Below, in pieces: positions 6,190 to 15,169 of a stretch of 23,511 nucleotides of DNA. The notes beneath the pieces are model-generated. The model was not told the DNA's origin, ran no database searches, and saw nothing but the letters and a program-made list of their open reading frames with translations. Source of the DNA: Candidatus Cloacimonadota bacterium (lineage in GTDB: Bacteria; Cloacimonadota; Cloacimonadia; Cloacimonadales; Cloacimonadaceae); contig JAQUJJ010000052.1 of NCBI GenBank assembly GCA_028681035.1, positions 1 through 23,511 of the forward strand, written 5' to 3'. How positions within the stretch are numbered: position 1 is the stretch's first letter; each line of letters opens with the position of its first letter. Made by a program: the position numbers and the translations under genes.

Positions 6190-8178
6190 ATGAGATACAA
6201 ATTTATGATTATCTTTTTTGCGTTACTTTTAGGAGTATTCGCCTCTTGCTTTGCTGCGGCAAAGTCAGTTTATTTTGATGGCACCGGAGACTACATAACC
6301 TTGGGAGCAAACAAAACCCAAGCTGGAATGAATGGTGCCACAGGTTTAACCTTGGAAACTTGGGTTAATCCCTCAAGTCTGCGTACGGGAACGAATAGGA
6401 ACGTTATTGCTGATTTCTGTATTTCTGGTGCCAGTTCAATGGTCATGATGTATTTTACCGACAGTGGTAAATTAAGGTTTGGAGGCAGAAGCAGGTCAGC
6501 AGATAATTTTCAAGATATCCAAACTGCATCTGCTGTTGTAAGCTCAGGTTATTGGTATCATTTAGCGGGAGTTTTAGATTTTACCAATGATACTGTAAAA
6601 TTATACCTAAACGGAGAACTGATAGGTTCAAAGACCACCGGAGTTAGTTTCGGAAGTGACACTTATGTCTCTTCATCCGGTAGCACTGAAATCATAGGAT
6701 GCAATCAACCTTTAACCGCTACTCAGTACTTCCATGGTTACATGGACGATATGCGCATTTGGAGCACCCCCAGAACCCAAGCACAGATACAGTATGATAT
6801 GACAATTACCCTAGCCACTCCAAGTAATCTGCTTGGCTACTGGAAATTTGACGACAATGCCAATGATAGCTCCGGTAGTGGCTACACAGGGACTCTTATG
6901 GGCGATACAGCTTATTCCAGCACCTTGTTTCATTTCGGGAAATACTACCGTAGTATAGACACAGGTACGTGGCGAGATATTTCTAATTGGGAAGTATCGT
7001 TAGACAATTCCGATTGGGTTGCTGCTACAGTATATCCTATTGCCGAGGTTAACACTTACATACGCACTGGTGATGATATAACAATGGGTGCTAACGCCAG
7101 ATGCAAGAACCTGATTATGAATGGGGGCACACTTACAATAAGTACTTATGCTCTAAACATAACTGGAACGCTAACAGAAACGTCTGGGACTATTAGCGGA
7201 AAGCCCAATATCCTTGGCTATGCATCCTCTGCCAATAAACGCTTGGCGATCGCCGAAAGCGGAGTTATGGTTAGCGGATTCTCTGCCGCAACAAGTGTTG
7301 TTAGTAACATGCCTCAAAAGATAGATAGAGAGTGGACTCTCAACGGAACTTTCACTGGCAATAAATCTGTTACCTTCTATTGGAATGCAGCAGATGATGA
7401 TAGCTACAGTTGGGGTTCCCGTGTTCCCTCTGTCTATGATGGAGCTACAGAATACACCCAAACAGCTTACAACGTAAGCACATACCCACATTGGGTAACC
7501 GTAAGCCTTCCCTCTTTTGGAACTGATAATACCTATACAATTGGTAGAGATGATGAAGAAGCCCTACCCGTAGAATTATCTTCCTTTACAGTGGCTTTAA
7601 GTGCTTACAATAATGTTACATTACAGTGGATAACTCAATCTGAAACTAATGTTTCTGGTTTCAGGATTTACCGCAGTGTTGAAGCAAACTTTGAAACCGC
7701 AGAGATGTTGAGTCAATTTGTTGAGGCAACCAACACCTCGCAAATGCAGGTATATATGGTAACTGATAATGAGATTTATGATGATGGAACTTATTACTAT
7801 TGGTTGGAAAGCGCAGATATGGATGGTTCCAGCGAATTGCACGGGCCAATCAGCGTTAACGTGGCACTAACCAACAGCCAACCAACTCCTGAAATCCCGA
7901 TTAAACAGGGTATAATTAGTGCCTATCCCAATCCCTTCAACCCCACGGTAAACATTTCCTATATACTGGAGAAACAAGCTAAAACAGAAATATCGGTATT
8001 CAACCAGCGCGGTCAGCTAGTCCGCAGTTTGTTATCCACCGAACTTAAAAACGGACAACATAACTTGATGTGGAACGGAAAAGACAACGCAGGTAAGGAT
8101 TGCAGCAGCGGAATTTACCTGTTTGTAATGGAAACAGGAGGCAAACGCTTCACGAAACGGGCAACCCTAATGAAATAG
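6190..8178 (+). CDS. Secreted LamG/concanavalin-like surface protein with type IX sorting domain
   Basis: A 662-residue exported protein. Residues 1-23 form a signal peptide (hydrophobic FMIIFFALLLGVFASCFA, then AAA). Residues about 27-225 are a LamG/jelly-roll domain: VYFDGTGDYITLG, YWYHLAGVLDFTNDTVKLYL and a closing GYMDDMRIWSTPRT are its hallmark segments. The middle (about 250-460) is beta-rich. A fibronectin-like segment (about 463-565) starts LPVELSSFTVALS. The last 85 or so residues are a FlgD-Ig-like C-terminal sorting domain with YPNPFNP at 579-585 and the ending KRATLMK. Such domains direct cargo through type IX secretion to the surface in FCB bacteria. GGAGGA at 6181-6186 supports the ATG. 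LamG suggests carbohydrate or protein binding; the ligand is unknown. It is monocistronic: own promoter and terminator. Confidence 0.88.
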   Translation: MRYKFMIIFFALLLGVFASCFAAAKSVYFDGTGDYITLGANKTQAGMNGATGLTLETWVNPSSLRTGTNRNVIADFCISGASSMVMMYFTDSGKLRFGGRSRSADNFQDIQTASAVVSSGYWYHLAGVLDFTNDTVKLYLNGELIGSKTTGVSFGSDTYVSSSGSTEIIGCNQPLTATQYFHGYMDDMRIWSTPRTQAQIQYDMTITLATPSNLLGYWKFDDNANDSSGSGYTGTLMGDTAYSSTLFHFGKYYRSIDTGTWRDISNWEVSLDNSDWVAATVYPIAEVNTYIRTGDDITMGANARCKNLIMNGGTLTISTYALNITGTLTETSGTISGKPNILGYASSANKRLAIAESGVMVSGFSAATSVVSNMPQKIDREWTLNGTFTGNKSVTFYWNAADDDSYSWGSRVPSVYDGATEYTQTAYNVSTYPHWVTVSLPSFGTDNTYTIGRDDEEALPVELSSFTVALSAYNNVTLQWITQSETNVSGFRIYRSVEANFETAEMLSQFVEATNTSQMQVYMVTDNEIYDDGTYYYWLESADMDGSSELHGPISVNVALTNSQPTPEIPIKQGIISAYPNPFNPTVNISYILEKQAKTEISVFNQRGQLVRSLLSTELKNGQHNLMWNGKDNAGKDCSSGIYLFVMETGGKRFTKRATLMK

Positions 8179-8201
8179 ACTTAAGCTTAGCTAAAATATT
8201 A

Positions 8202-8229
8202 ACGCCGGCTCTTTTAGTCGGCGTTTTTT
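8202..8229 (+). terminator. Rho-independent terminator after the LamG gene
   Basis: ACGCCGGCT and AGTCGGCGT pair (9-base stem, one G-T pair) around the loop CTTTT, followed directly by a run of T. It lies 24 bases after the stop. Confidence 0.88.
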
Positions 8230-8481
8230 GTTTGCCCAGAATATTTGCACCCGCAAATGAGTTTAAGTGTCCTTCCCACCTTATCGGCGGGCAGAATACA
8301 CCATGCTAACAGTGGGTTTGCTAGAATCAGCACTTAGTTAATCCCAAGCCTTAATTAACATTCTAAGGCACAACATTTGTCCACGTCAACAATCACAAAA
8401 GCAAAATAATCTCAGCTTTGCACCACTTATTGCAAACATTAACAATTCAAATAGTTGATAAGTGTCGATATAGGAGATTAT
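8230..8481. other. Intergenic stretch before the C25 protease gene
   Basis: About 250 bases between the LamG terminator and the C25 start. It is A/T-rich toward its end. I find no convincing -35/-10 pair, RNA gene or repeat, though a promoter for the protease gene must lie here. Confidence 0.5.
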
Positions 8482-10077
8482 ATGCGAAAATACGTTTTAC
8501 TTGCAATGTTAGGAGTGATACACTTCCTTACCGCCAATGTGGCAATCGAAAACAACATCATGCAAACCAATAGTTTTAAGATAGAAAACAGGACATCTTC
8601 ATCGATGCAAATTACTTTTACCCTACCAGAATTCAATACAAAGAGCGAAAGCATAGGGGCTACTGTTTACAATCGTATATCCCTGCCTAATGCCAATTTC
8701 CTTACAGAATCTGGCATGCCAGAATTACCTGTTATGACTACCAATATTGCTATCCCATATAGAGGCAATGTTTCTGTTGAGGTGCTGTCCTCTTCACAAA
8801 GAGTATTATCAGGTTTCAAGCCATATCCTGCGCAGGATGGCAGTGAATCTGAAACACCCAAAGGAACAATCGTGAATAGCGAGTACTACCGCAGCGGTGG
8901 CAACTATCCCGAGGCTGAGATTCAATACAGTGACCCTATGATAATTAGGGATTTCCGGGTTATTACTATCCAAATTAACCCCTTCATATTTAATGCGCAA
9001 ACAGGTGAACTTAGCATTAGAGAAAATATCAGCTTCAGGCTTAATTTTGACAATACAATGGCTATAAACGAATTGGCGGTAGAACCCTTGAATATCTCAT
9101 CGAGCTTCTCAAACATTTATGAATCCACAATCTTGAATTACGGTGATTATCGCGGACAAATGATAGCCAATACCCCGCCCCGAATCCTCATTATCTACGG
9201 AGAGAACAATACTCAGGAATACTTGGATGCAGTTAACGCTTTTGCTTTTTGGAAAAGGCAGAAGGGTGCAGAAGTGCTTATGGCAAGTACCGCAGCAGGT
9301 GAAGCTGGTACATCAACTACTTCCATTAAAGCCTATATCCAAGCTAAATATGACAATCCTGCAACCCGCCCTGATTATGTAATCCTAATCGGCGATACAG
9401 GCGGTTCATACGCAATTCCAGCTTTTTCTGTCTCAAGTGGAGGAGGAGATTATCCCTACACTCACTTATCCGGTGACGACTTGTTGGGAGATTGTTTTAT
9501 TGGTCGTATTTCGGCGGAGAGTTTGTCGGAACTGCTTACTATATTAGCCAAAGTATATCTCTACGAAAGGGACATTAATCTAAATACGGCATCTTGGTTG
9601 AACCGGATGTTGTTAGTTGGGGATTGGTCACCTAGTGGTATCTCTACCGTTTATATAAGCAAATACATAAAAGAAATAAGCTCTGTTATCAATCCCAATT
9701 ACACTTACACAGAGATATATGGTGATGCACCGACCGCTTCAGCGATGAACGCTGCTTTAAACATGGGTGTGGGTGTCTTTGATTTTCGTGGGTATATAAA
9801 CATGTCGGGCTGGTCACCCAGTGCAAGTTTATTTAATGGTTTTAAGCTTCCTCACGCCGTAATCATTACCTGCTCAACTGGTAATTATTCGGGTAGTACG
9901 GCGACCACAGAGTCTTTCGTACGATTAGGTTCACAAGCTGTACCTCAAGGAGCTGTAACTGCCATTGGGATGAGCACCTCCACTACGCATACAACGTTTA
10001 ATAATGTGTTAACAGGCGGAATATTTGAAGGCTTATATATATATGGAATATGCGTACGATGGGCGAAGCATTGTTAA
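8482..10077 (+). CDS. C25 (gingipain-family) peptidase, 5' part of a frame-disrupted gene
   Basis: The frame runs from a TTG at 8455, but the ATG at 8482 has GGAG at 8473-8476 and begins a signal peptide (MRKYVLLAMLGVIHFLTANV), so I start there. Residues about 30-215 match a C25 propeptide (MPELPVMTTNIAIPYRGNVS). The catalytic region follows, with PRILIIYGEN, RPDYVILIGDTG, GDDLLGDCFIGRISAES and PHAVIITCSTGNYSG. Cys464 fits the gingipain nucleophile; the place of the gingipain His is Tyr438 (FDFRGYINMSGW). The frame stops early at 10077 after a TA run at 10034-10044; the rest of the catalytic domain (RTMGEALLNGK) continues in the next frame. As read, the product would be 531 residues and lack the end of the protease domain. 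Removing one TA joins the parts as GIFEGLYIWNMRTMGEALL. Confidence 0.85.
   Translation: MRKYVLLAMLGVIHFLTANVAIENNIMQTNSFKIENRTSSSMQITFTLPEFNTKSESIGATVYNRISLPNANFLTESGMPELPVMTTNIAIPYRGNVSVEVLSSSQRVLSGFKPYPAQDGSESETPKGTIVNSEYYRSGGNYPEAEIQYSDPMIIRDFRVITIQINPFIFNAQTGELSIRENISFRLNFDNTMAINELAVEPLNISSSFSNIYESTILNYGDYRGQMIANTPPRILIIYGENNTQEYLDAVNAFAFWKRQKGAEVLMASTAAGEAGTSTTSIKAYIQAKYDNPATRPDYVILIGDTGGSYAIPAFSVSSGGGDYPYTHLSGDDLLGDCFIGRISAESLSELLTILAKVYLYERDINLNTASWLNRMLLVGDWSPSGISTVYISKYIKEISSVINPNYTYTEIYGDAPTASAMNAALNMGVGVFDFRGYINMSGWSPSASLFNGFKLPHAVIITCSTGNYSGSTATTESFVRLGSQAVPQGAVTAIGMSTSTTHTTFNNVLTGGIFEGLYIYGICVRWAKHC
10034..10044. repeat. TA-dinucleotide run at the frame break of the C25 protease gene
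   Basis: TATATATATAT, five and a half TA units, lies precisely where the reading frame of the protease changes. Loss of one TA unit fuses the two frames into a single 2,016-residue product with the natural-looking junction EGLYIWNMRTMGEALL. This is either a slipped-strand mutation, a phase-variation tract or a sequencing/assembly error. Confidence 0.8.
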
Positions 10078-13000
10078 ATGGAAAACTATACATGAACCAA
10101 ATATTTGGTGTATCATCACCCACGAACGTAACTAACTTTTCGCATTGGTGCAACTTGATGGGCGACCCCACTATGGAAGTCTTTGTTGGTATTCCGTCCA
10201 CTTACCAAATTACTGCACCAGCTTCTATTCCTGTGGGCTATAGCTTATTGGATGTAGTTGTTACTGATGGTATGGGTACACCTGTTGCCAATCAGTGTGT
10301 AACTCTTTCCTTTGGCAGCGATATTCTGGCAACAGCATATTCCGATGCAGAGGGATTGGCAACGCTTAGCCTTCCTTCTCCCTTAACAGTGGGCACGGGA
10401 GTGATAACCGTATCCGGGCATAACTATAAACCCTTACAGCAGGACATCAGCTTGGTAGCAGGTGGATTAGTTCCGGGGCAAATTACCATAAATGACGACA
10501 ACATTAGTCCATCAATTGGCAACAACAATGGCTTGGCAAACGCAGGTGAGCGTATCGAGCTTACTTTTGCCTTACAAAACACCACAGCAGTTCACATGCG
10601 TGAAATTACAGGCACCATATCATGTGACAATCCCTATGTATCCATTCAAAACTCTGCAATTAGTTATGGTAGCATCTTAACTGGAACTACCCAAAGTAAT
10701 GCAAGTCCTGTGATTGTAGATATTGCTCCATCCTGTCCTGATGGAACACCTATTCGTTTTGTGCTTCAGCTCATAAACCTGAATGCCGTACAATACACAA
10801 TATCGGAGCATCTTATTGTTTACAACGGCAGGATAACGATTGTTTCTCAGACCGTGATTGATGGGCAAGATTCTGCTCTTGATCCCGATGAAGATGCTGA
10901 GCTGCGTTTTGTGCTTAGCAACTCTGGTTCATCTACGTTAACAGGTTTGAATGCCGAATTGACAAGTGTTAGTGATTTTGTAACCATAGATACAGATATC
11001 ATTAGTTATGGAAGCGCTGCACCTTCTGCTCAATTACAGCCATCAGGTAATTTTAGTGTATATGTAAATGCTCTTTGTGTTCCCGGAATGCTTATCCCTA
11101 TGAACCTAAGGGTCTTTAACGCATCTGGTTATGAACAGCAGATATCTCTTTCTTTCACGGTGGGTAATGTTTCAGTAACAGACCCTCTTGGTCCTGATGC
11201 TTACGGCTACTTGATATATGATGTGGGCGACACAGGTTATGAGGATTGTCCCTCTTATTCTTGGATGGGTATAGCTCCTGCCGAGGGAGGAAGCGGTACA
11301 CTTCTGGCAATTAGTGATGTTTACAACAGTAATGATGAAGGCGATCAGGTTGGTGCTGATGCTTTAGAAGTGGTCAATCTACCTTTTGCCTTCAGTTTTT
11401 ATGGCGTTCAATACAATACCATTACCGTTTGTAGCAATGGTTTCATCGCTTTGGGTGAAACTGGTAACGCCGAATTCAGGAACTTCCGTATCCCCGGAGC
11501 AATGGGACCCAACCCGATGATCGCAGGTTTCTGGGATGATCTGGCCACGAGCGATACTGGTAAAGTATATAGCTACTACGATTCTGCTAACCACCGTTTC
11601 ATAGTGGAATGGTATAGAATGCTAAATGGCTTCAATGGCACGAGCGAAGAAACCTTCCAAATCATTCTTTATGATCATCTCAATTCTTCTACAAGTACAG
11701 GTGACGGCACTATTCTTATGCAGTATAACACCTTTAATAATGTGGATGTTCAATCTGGAAATGAACATGGAAACTACTGTACTATTGGGATTGAAGACCA
11801 TACCGGTACAAGAGGATTGGAATACACATTTAACAATATCTACCCAACTGCAGCGGCATCATTATCAAATTCCAAAGCACTGTATATAACTACTGTTCCA
11901 AGAGTTGTCCCAGGCCCAAACATGACGATAATGGACATTCAGCACAGCGATACCAATGGCAACGGATTACTTGAACCTGGCGAAACGGATAACGCCACAA
12001 TAATCCTGAAGAACATTGGCGATGCAACGGCGACAAACGTTACTGCCACACTAAGCACAACTGACCCCTATGTAACAATAACTAATGCCACGGTTAACTA
12101 CGGTTCCATCGCTGCTCTTGCTACAGCAAATGGCTACAGCACTTATCAATTTAGCGTTTCGCCTTCATGTCCTCAGATTTATACAATAGTGGCTACATTA
12201 ACTATAACTGGAAGCAGCAATACTTGGGTTCGTACCATCCCGATTGTAATGGATATCCCTAACTTAGGCTTTGGCAATATGACAGTTACCGATACAAATG
12301 GTGATCACGATGGCAACATTGACCCCGGTGAAACTGCTGCTATCACCATCCAGCTAAACAATAGCGGTGGTGTTTCCAGCCAGGCAGGAACGGTCAACAT
12401 GAGCTGTGCCACTAACGGGATTACTGTTACAAACGGCAATGCAGCGTTTTCAGCATTAGCTGCACATGGGAGTGTAATCTTAACGTTTAATGTCACTGTT
12501 TCTTCAGAGATGGCAATCGGTTCTCTTGCTAACTTAGTATTCAATGCAACTGCTGGGATATACACTGCTTCAGCAAACAAGAGTTTAGAGATTGGCGCAC
12601 CTACAGAGATTACTATTGGTTCTGGAACCTCCGCACAATCTTATCCCATAGATCGCTATTACAATTACTCCGCCCATGAAGCTATTTACCTCGCTTCAGA
12701 AGTAGGCATAGCTGGCTCTATTAAAGCGATTGCTTTCAATAAATCCAGTGGTAGCGACGTAACTAATATTGAACCGTTCTCACTATATATGAAGAATACC
12801 AGCCAGACCTCTCTGGCTAGCGGAGATTATAGCCTTGCTGGATACACTTTAGTTTACAATGGGATATTCCCTAACAATGCTGCCAGTGGATGGATGGAAG
12901 TGAATCTGGATACTATGTTCGAGCATAACGGCATAGATAACCTTGCCATTCTTTGTTTAAATGGGTTCCAACAATACACATCCAGCTACCCATATTGGTA

Positions 13001-14534
13001 TTACACTTCTACCCCTGTAGCTCGGGCACGTCAAAACCACAGCGATAGTTCTGCTCCAAACGGTTTAACCGCCTCAAACAACCTACCCAATATCAGGATA
13101 AAGATGTTCCCGGACACCAGCGTCCTGTATCCACCAACTGATTTATCTGCCCACGGAAGCAATAGAACCGTAGCTCTTGCCTGGTCTTTACCGATTATTG
13201 GGACACCCACAGAATATAATATCTATCGTAATAACAGTCTGCTTGATACTACAACTGACTTGTTCTATTATGATATAACAGTAAGCAATGGCAACGCTTA
13301 CAGCTATTACGTTACCGCCATTTATGATGGGGAGGAATCCGTTGCTACGGCAACTTTAAACGCTACGCCTTCCTTAACTTCTGTGCCTTCCGCTACGATA
13401 GCAACAGAATCGGCAATTTCTACCAGTAACCAAGCTTGCCCAATAAATATTTACTATAAAAGCCTGCATGGGCAATCCGTCTATACCGCAGCAGAGCTTA
13501 ATGCAGCGGGCGTATATGGTCCCATAAACATTAACAAGCTAGGTTTCTACATCGTTTCTGCACCAAGCTTGGCTATGCCGAACTTCGTAATACGGATGAA
13601 ACATACTTCCGATACAAACGTATCAACCTGGCAACCTGCCGCAGGGATGCAAGCCGTTTATACAAACGCTGCATATATGCCTATTGTGGGTGGATACGAC
13701 ATGCTTACCTTTAATACACCCTTTACCTGGAATGGAACTGATAACATCGTGGTGGATACAGCCTTTGGTTTGGTAGCTAATTACTCGTCTAGCGGAACGA
13801 TACAATATTCTAGTATTCCCAATGGTTATCGTTATGCACGCAGCGATGGTTCAGACCAAAGCAATGTCTTCACAGGAGGCTCAACTGCGAGTAGCCGTCC
13901 CAATATTAAAATCTCTGTGCCTGCCGAAACTCAAAGTGCAATCATCTCCATGCCTGTAACTCCGCTTAATTTTGGCTCTATCGTTGAAGGCAGTAGCTCG
14001 GTTCAGCAAATTACTCTCAGCAACACTGGCAACCAAGTTCTTGCGGGTTATATTACTTGCCCTATAGGCTATCGTGTAGAGCTTGTAAGAAATAGTTCTT
14101 CAAACTCGGCTAAAGACGATGGAGAAGAGCAGACCAGATTGGGCTATCGTTTTACAGTTGAAGAAGGAATGAGCAAGACTTTTGCTGTTACATTCAGCCC
14201 TGCAACTCAAGGCACTTTCAGCGGCAACTTGGTGGTAACAAGTAATTCCACCACCAATAGCGTGCTGAATCGTCCTCTTAGCGGCAATGCTACTTCGGCT
14301 CCTCTGGAAACCCCACAGGCGTATATCCAGCAAAATGGTGCTTCCGTATTGATACAGTGGAATACCATCTCCAATGCAAATCATTATGAAGTGTGGAGGA
14401 GCAATAGCCCTGAAGGTCCGTTTACCATGGTAGGTACACGCACACTTCCGCAATATAACGATTTGTCTGCTGACAAGGCTTTTTATTACATTAAAGCCAT
14501 CAGCACCCCGCCTGCGAAACGGCAAAACAAGTAA
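10050..14534 (+). CDS. C25 peptidase multidomain protein, 3' part of the frame-disrupted gene
   Basis: It begins inside the protease domain (MRTMGEALLNGKLYMNQIFG, then HWCNLMGDPTMEVFVG, a typical C25 C-terminal end). The ATG at 10050 has no ribosome binding site and no signal peptide, so it is a continuation and not a separate gene. After an Ig-like domain (nt about 10195-10475) come CARDB-like beta-sandwich repeats starting near 10480, 10830, 11920 and 12280, each with a D.N.D/GE-type acidic motif (LLEPGETDNA, NIDPGETAAI). A nidogen-like module (PFAFSFYG, CSNGFIALGE) sits at about 11190-11890. Two related beta modules start near 12600 and 13380 around a fibronectin III domain (about 13130-13375). 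A final ASH-like (LNFGSIVEGSSSVQQITLSN) and FN3-like segment end in KRQNK. No C-terminal sorting domain is present, unlike the neighbouring exported proteins. Confidence 0.82.
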   Translation: MRTMGEALLNGKLYMNQIFGVSSPTNVTNFSHWCNLMGDPTMEVFVGIPSTYQITAPASIPVGYSLLDVVVTDGMGTPVANQCVTLSFGSDILATAYSDAEGLATLSLPSPLTVGTGVITVSGHNYKPLQQDISLVAGGLVPGQITINDDNISPSIGNNNGLANAGERIELTFALQNTTAVHMREITGTISCDNPYVSIQNSAISYGSILTGTTQSNASPVIVDIAPSCPDGTPIRFVLQLINLNAVQYTISEHLIVYNGRITIVSQTVIDGQDSALDPDEDAELRFVLSNSGSSTLTGLNAELTSVSDFVTIDTDIISYGSAAPSAQLQPSGNFSVYVNALCVPGMLIPMNLRVFNASGYEQQISLSFTVGNVSVTDPLGPDAYGYLIYDVGDTGYEDCPSYSWMGIAPAEGGSGTLLAISDVYNSNDEGDQVGADALEVVNLPFAFSFYGVQYNTITVCSNGFIALGETGNAEFRNFRIPGAMGPNPMIAGFWDDLATSDTGKVYSYYDSANHRFIVEWYRMLNGFNGTSEETFQIILYDHLNSSTSTGDGTILMQYNTFNNVDVQSGNEHGNYCTIGIEDHTGTRGLEYTFNNIYPTAAASLSNSKALYITTVPRVVPGPNMTIMDIQHSDTNGNGLLEPGETDNATIILKNIGDATATNVTATLSTTDPYVTITNATVNYGSIAALATANGYSTYQFSVSPSCPQIYTIVATLTITGSSNTWVRTIPIVMDIPNLGFGNMTVTDTNGDHDGNIDPGETAAITIQLNNSGGVSSQAGTVNMSCATNGITVTNGNAAFSALAAHGSVILTFNVTVSSEMAIGSLANLVFNATAGIYTASANKSLEIGAPTEITIGSGTSAQSYPIDRYYNYSAHEAIYLASEVGIAGSIKAIAFNKSSGSDVTNIEPFSLYMKNTSQTSLASGDYSLAGYTLVYNGIFPNNAASGWMEVNLDTMFEHNGIDNLAILCLNGFQQYTSSYPYWYYTSTPVARARQNHSDSSAPNGLTASNNLPNIRIKMFPDTSVLYPPTDLSAHGSNRTVALAWSLPIIGTPTEYNIYRNNSLLDTTTDLFYYDITVSNGNAYSYYVTAIYDGEESVATATLNATPSLTSVPSATIATESAISTSNQACPINIYYKSLHGQSVYTAAELNAAGVYGPININKLGFYIVSAPSLAMPNFVIRMKHTSDTNVSTWQPAAGMQAVYTNAAYMPIVGGYDMLTFNTPFTWNGTDNIVVDTAFGLVANYSSSGTIQYSSIPNGYRYARSDGSDQSNVFTGGSTASSRPNIKISVPAETQSAIISMPVTPLNFGSIVEGSSSVQQITLSNTGNQVLAGYITCPIGYRVELVRNSSSNSAKDDGEEQTRLGYRFTVEEGMSKTFAVTFSPATQGTFSGNLVVTSNSTTNSVLNRPLSGNATSAPLETPQAYIQQNGASVLIQWNTISNANHYEVWRSNSPEGPFTMVGTRTLPQYNDLSADKAFYYIKAISTPPAKRQNK

Positions 14535-14584
14535 GATAAACCAAGATAGATTCAGGGTTTACTTAACGCTGAATCCATAGACAT

Positions 14585-14619
14585 AGGGCTGCTGAGTAAA
14601 ATCGGCAGCCCTTTCTTTT
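14585..14619 (+). terminator. Rho-independent terminator after the C25 gene
   Basis: AGGGCTGC (14585-14592) and GCAGCCCT (14605-14612) form an 8-base GC-rich stem with a 12-base loop, followed by TTCTTTTG. It lies 50 bases after the stop. Confidence 0.85.
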
Positions 14620-14676
14620 GCTCGCTATAAGTGTCCGACGAGGACGTCAGACCTCCAAAGTAACCTTCTCTTATGT

Positions 14677-14788
14677 ACCTTGCTTATCCGCAACGGTTCC
14701 GAACCCTTACTGAAGCGGTGTTGATCGGGTGTTATCCCGATTAGATCCCGATCGGATCCCGATGAACACCCTTTCGGCTAAGCAAGGT
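14677..14788. repeat. Nested inverted-repeat structure in the large intergenic region
   Basis: The outer arms ACCTTGCTTA (14677-14686) and TAAGCAAGGT (14779-14788) are perfect 10-base complements. Inside, GGGTGTT (14727-14733) pairs with AACACCC (14765-14771). Between these, ATCCCGAT is repeated three times with exact 11-base spacing (14734, 14745, 14756). No reading frame is supported. It could be an interspersed non-coding repeat, a decayed miniature element or a structured RNA. Confidence 0.6.
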
Positions 14789-14793
14789 GCGTG

Positions 14794-14992
14794 TATGTAG
14801 CGCAGGACGCATTAAGTGTGGAGTCGATTTGGCTGTTCCTTATTACAAATCACCCTCTAACTTGTTAAGTCAAATGGACTACACTGGCACTAACACCACA
14901 AGGGTATGCTGTAGTCCTAAACGCCGCTGAAGATGCAGCTTATGTAAGGCTAACGATGGCGTTAACGACTCCAGATATGTAGCGCAGGACGC
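14794..14992 (+). repeat. 17-base direct repeat TATGTAGCGCAGGACGC, two copies
   Basis: Identical copies at 14794-14810 and 14976-14992. The second is followed by TGTTCCTGC, making a GCAGGA/TCCTGC hairpin (14984-15001). Another direct repeat, TGTAGTCCTAA, lies at 14910-14920 and 15202-15212. These look like short interspersed repeats filling the 780-base gene-free interval 14535-15312. Confidence 0.6.
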
Positions 14993-15077
14993 TGTTCCTG
15001 CATATAATATTGTAACAAAAGCTGTCCTCGGCTCGATCGAGGAACACCGTTCCAGCGAAAGTGCTAGTGTCTGGAGT

Positions 15078-15169
15078 TATAGGCGTCTCGCCTATACTGG
15101 TATTGCAGGCATCTTGCCTGCCCAAACAAGCGAGACGCTTGTTGTTCCTGTACAGGCGAGACGCCTGTA
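15078..15169. repeat. Cluster of four short palindromes with TCT/AGA loops
   Basis: Four perfect hairpins lie in a row: TATAGGCG-TCT-CGCCTATA (15078-15096), GCAGGCA-TCT-TGCCTGC (15105-15121), AACAAGCG-AGA-CGCTTGTT (15125-15143) and TACAGGCG-AGA-CGCCTGTA (15151-15169). Arms differ in sequence but each stays fully complementary. The loop is TCT in the first two and its complement AGA in the last two, so the pairs face each other. This resembles REP-type repeats. A reading frame crossing it on the minus strand is an artefact of the repeats. Confidence 0.78.

Noticed and set aside
8100..8309. Plus-strand open frame overlapping the end of the LamG gene
   Set aside because: It is out of frame with the sorting domain, crosses the terminator at 8202-8229 and shows no family resemblance.
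10034..10044. Programmed ribosomal frameshift in the C25 gene
   Set aside because: No X XXY YYZ slippery heptamer and no clear downstream structure; a TA-unit change explains the shift more simply. Not fully excluded.
10050..14534. Separate gene starting at the ATG at 10050
   Set aside because: No ribosome binding site or signal peptide, and its first residues complete the C25 protease domain of the preceding frame.
15078..15169. CRISPR array
   Set aside because: The palindromes are 17-19 bases with unequal spacers of 3-8 bases and differing arms, unlike CRISPR repeats and spacers; no cas genes are present.
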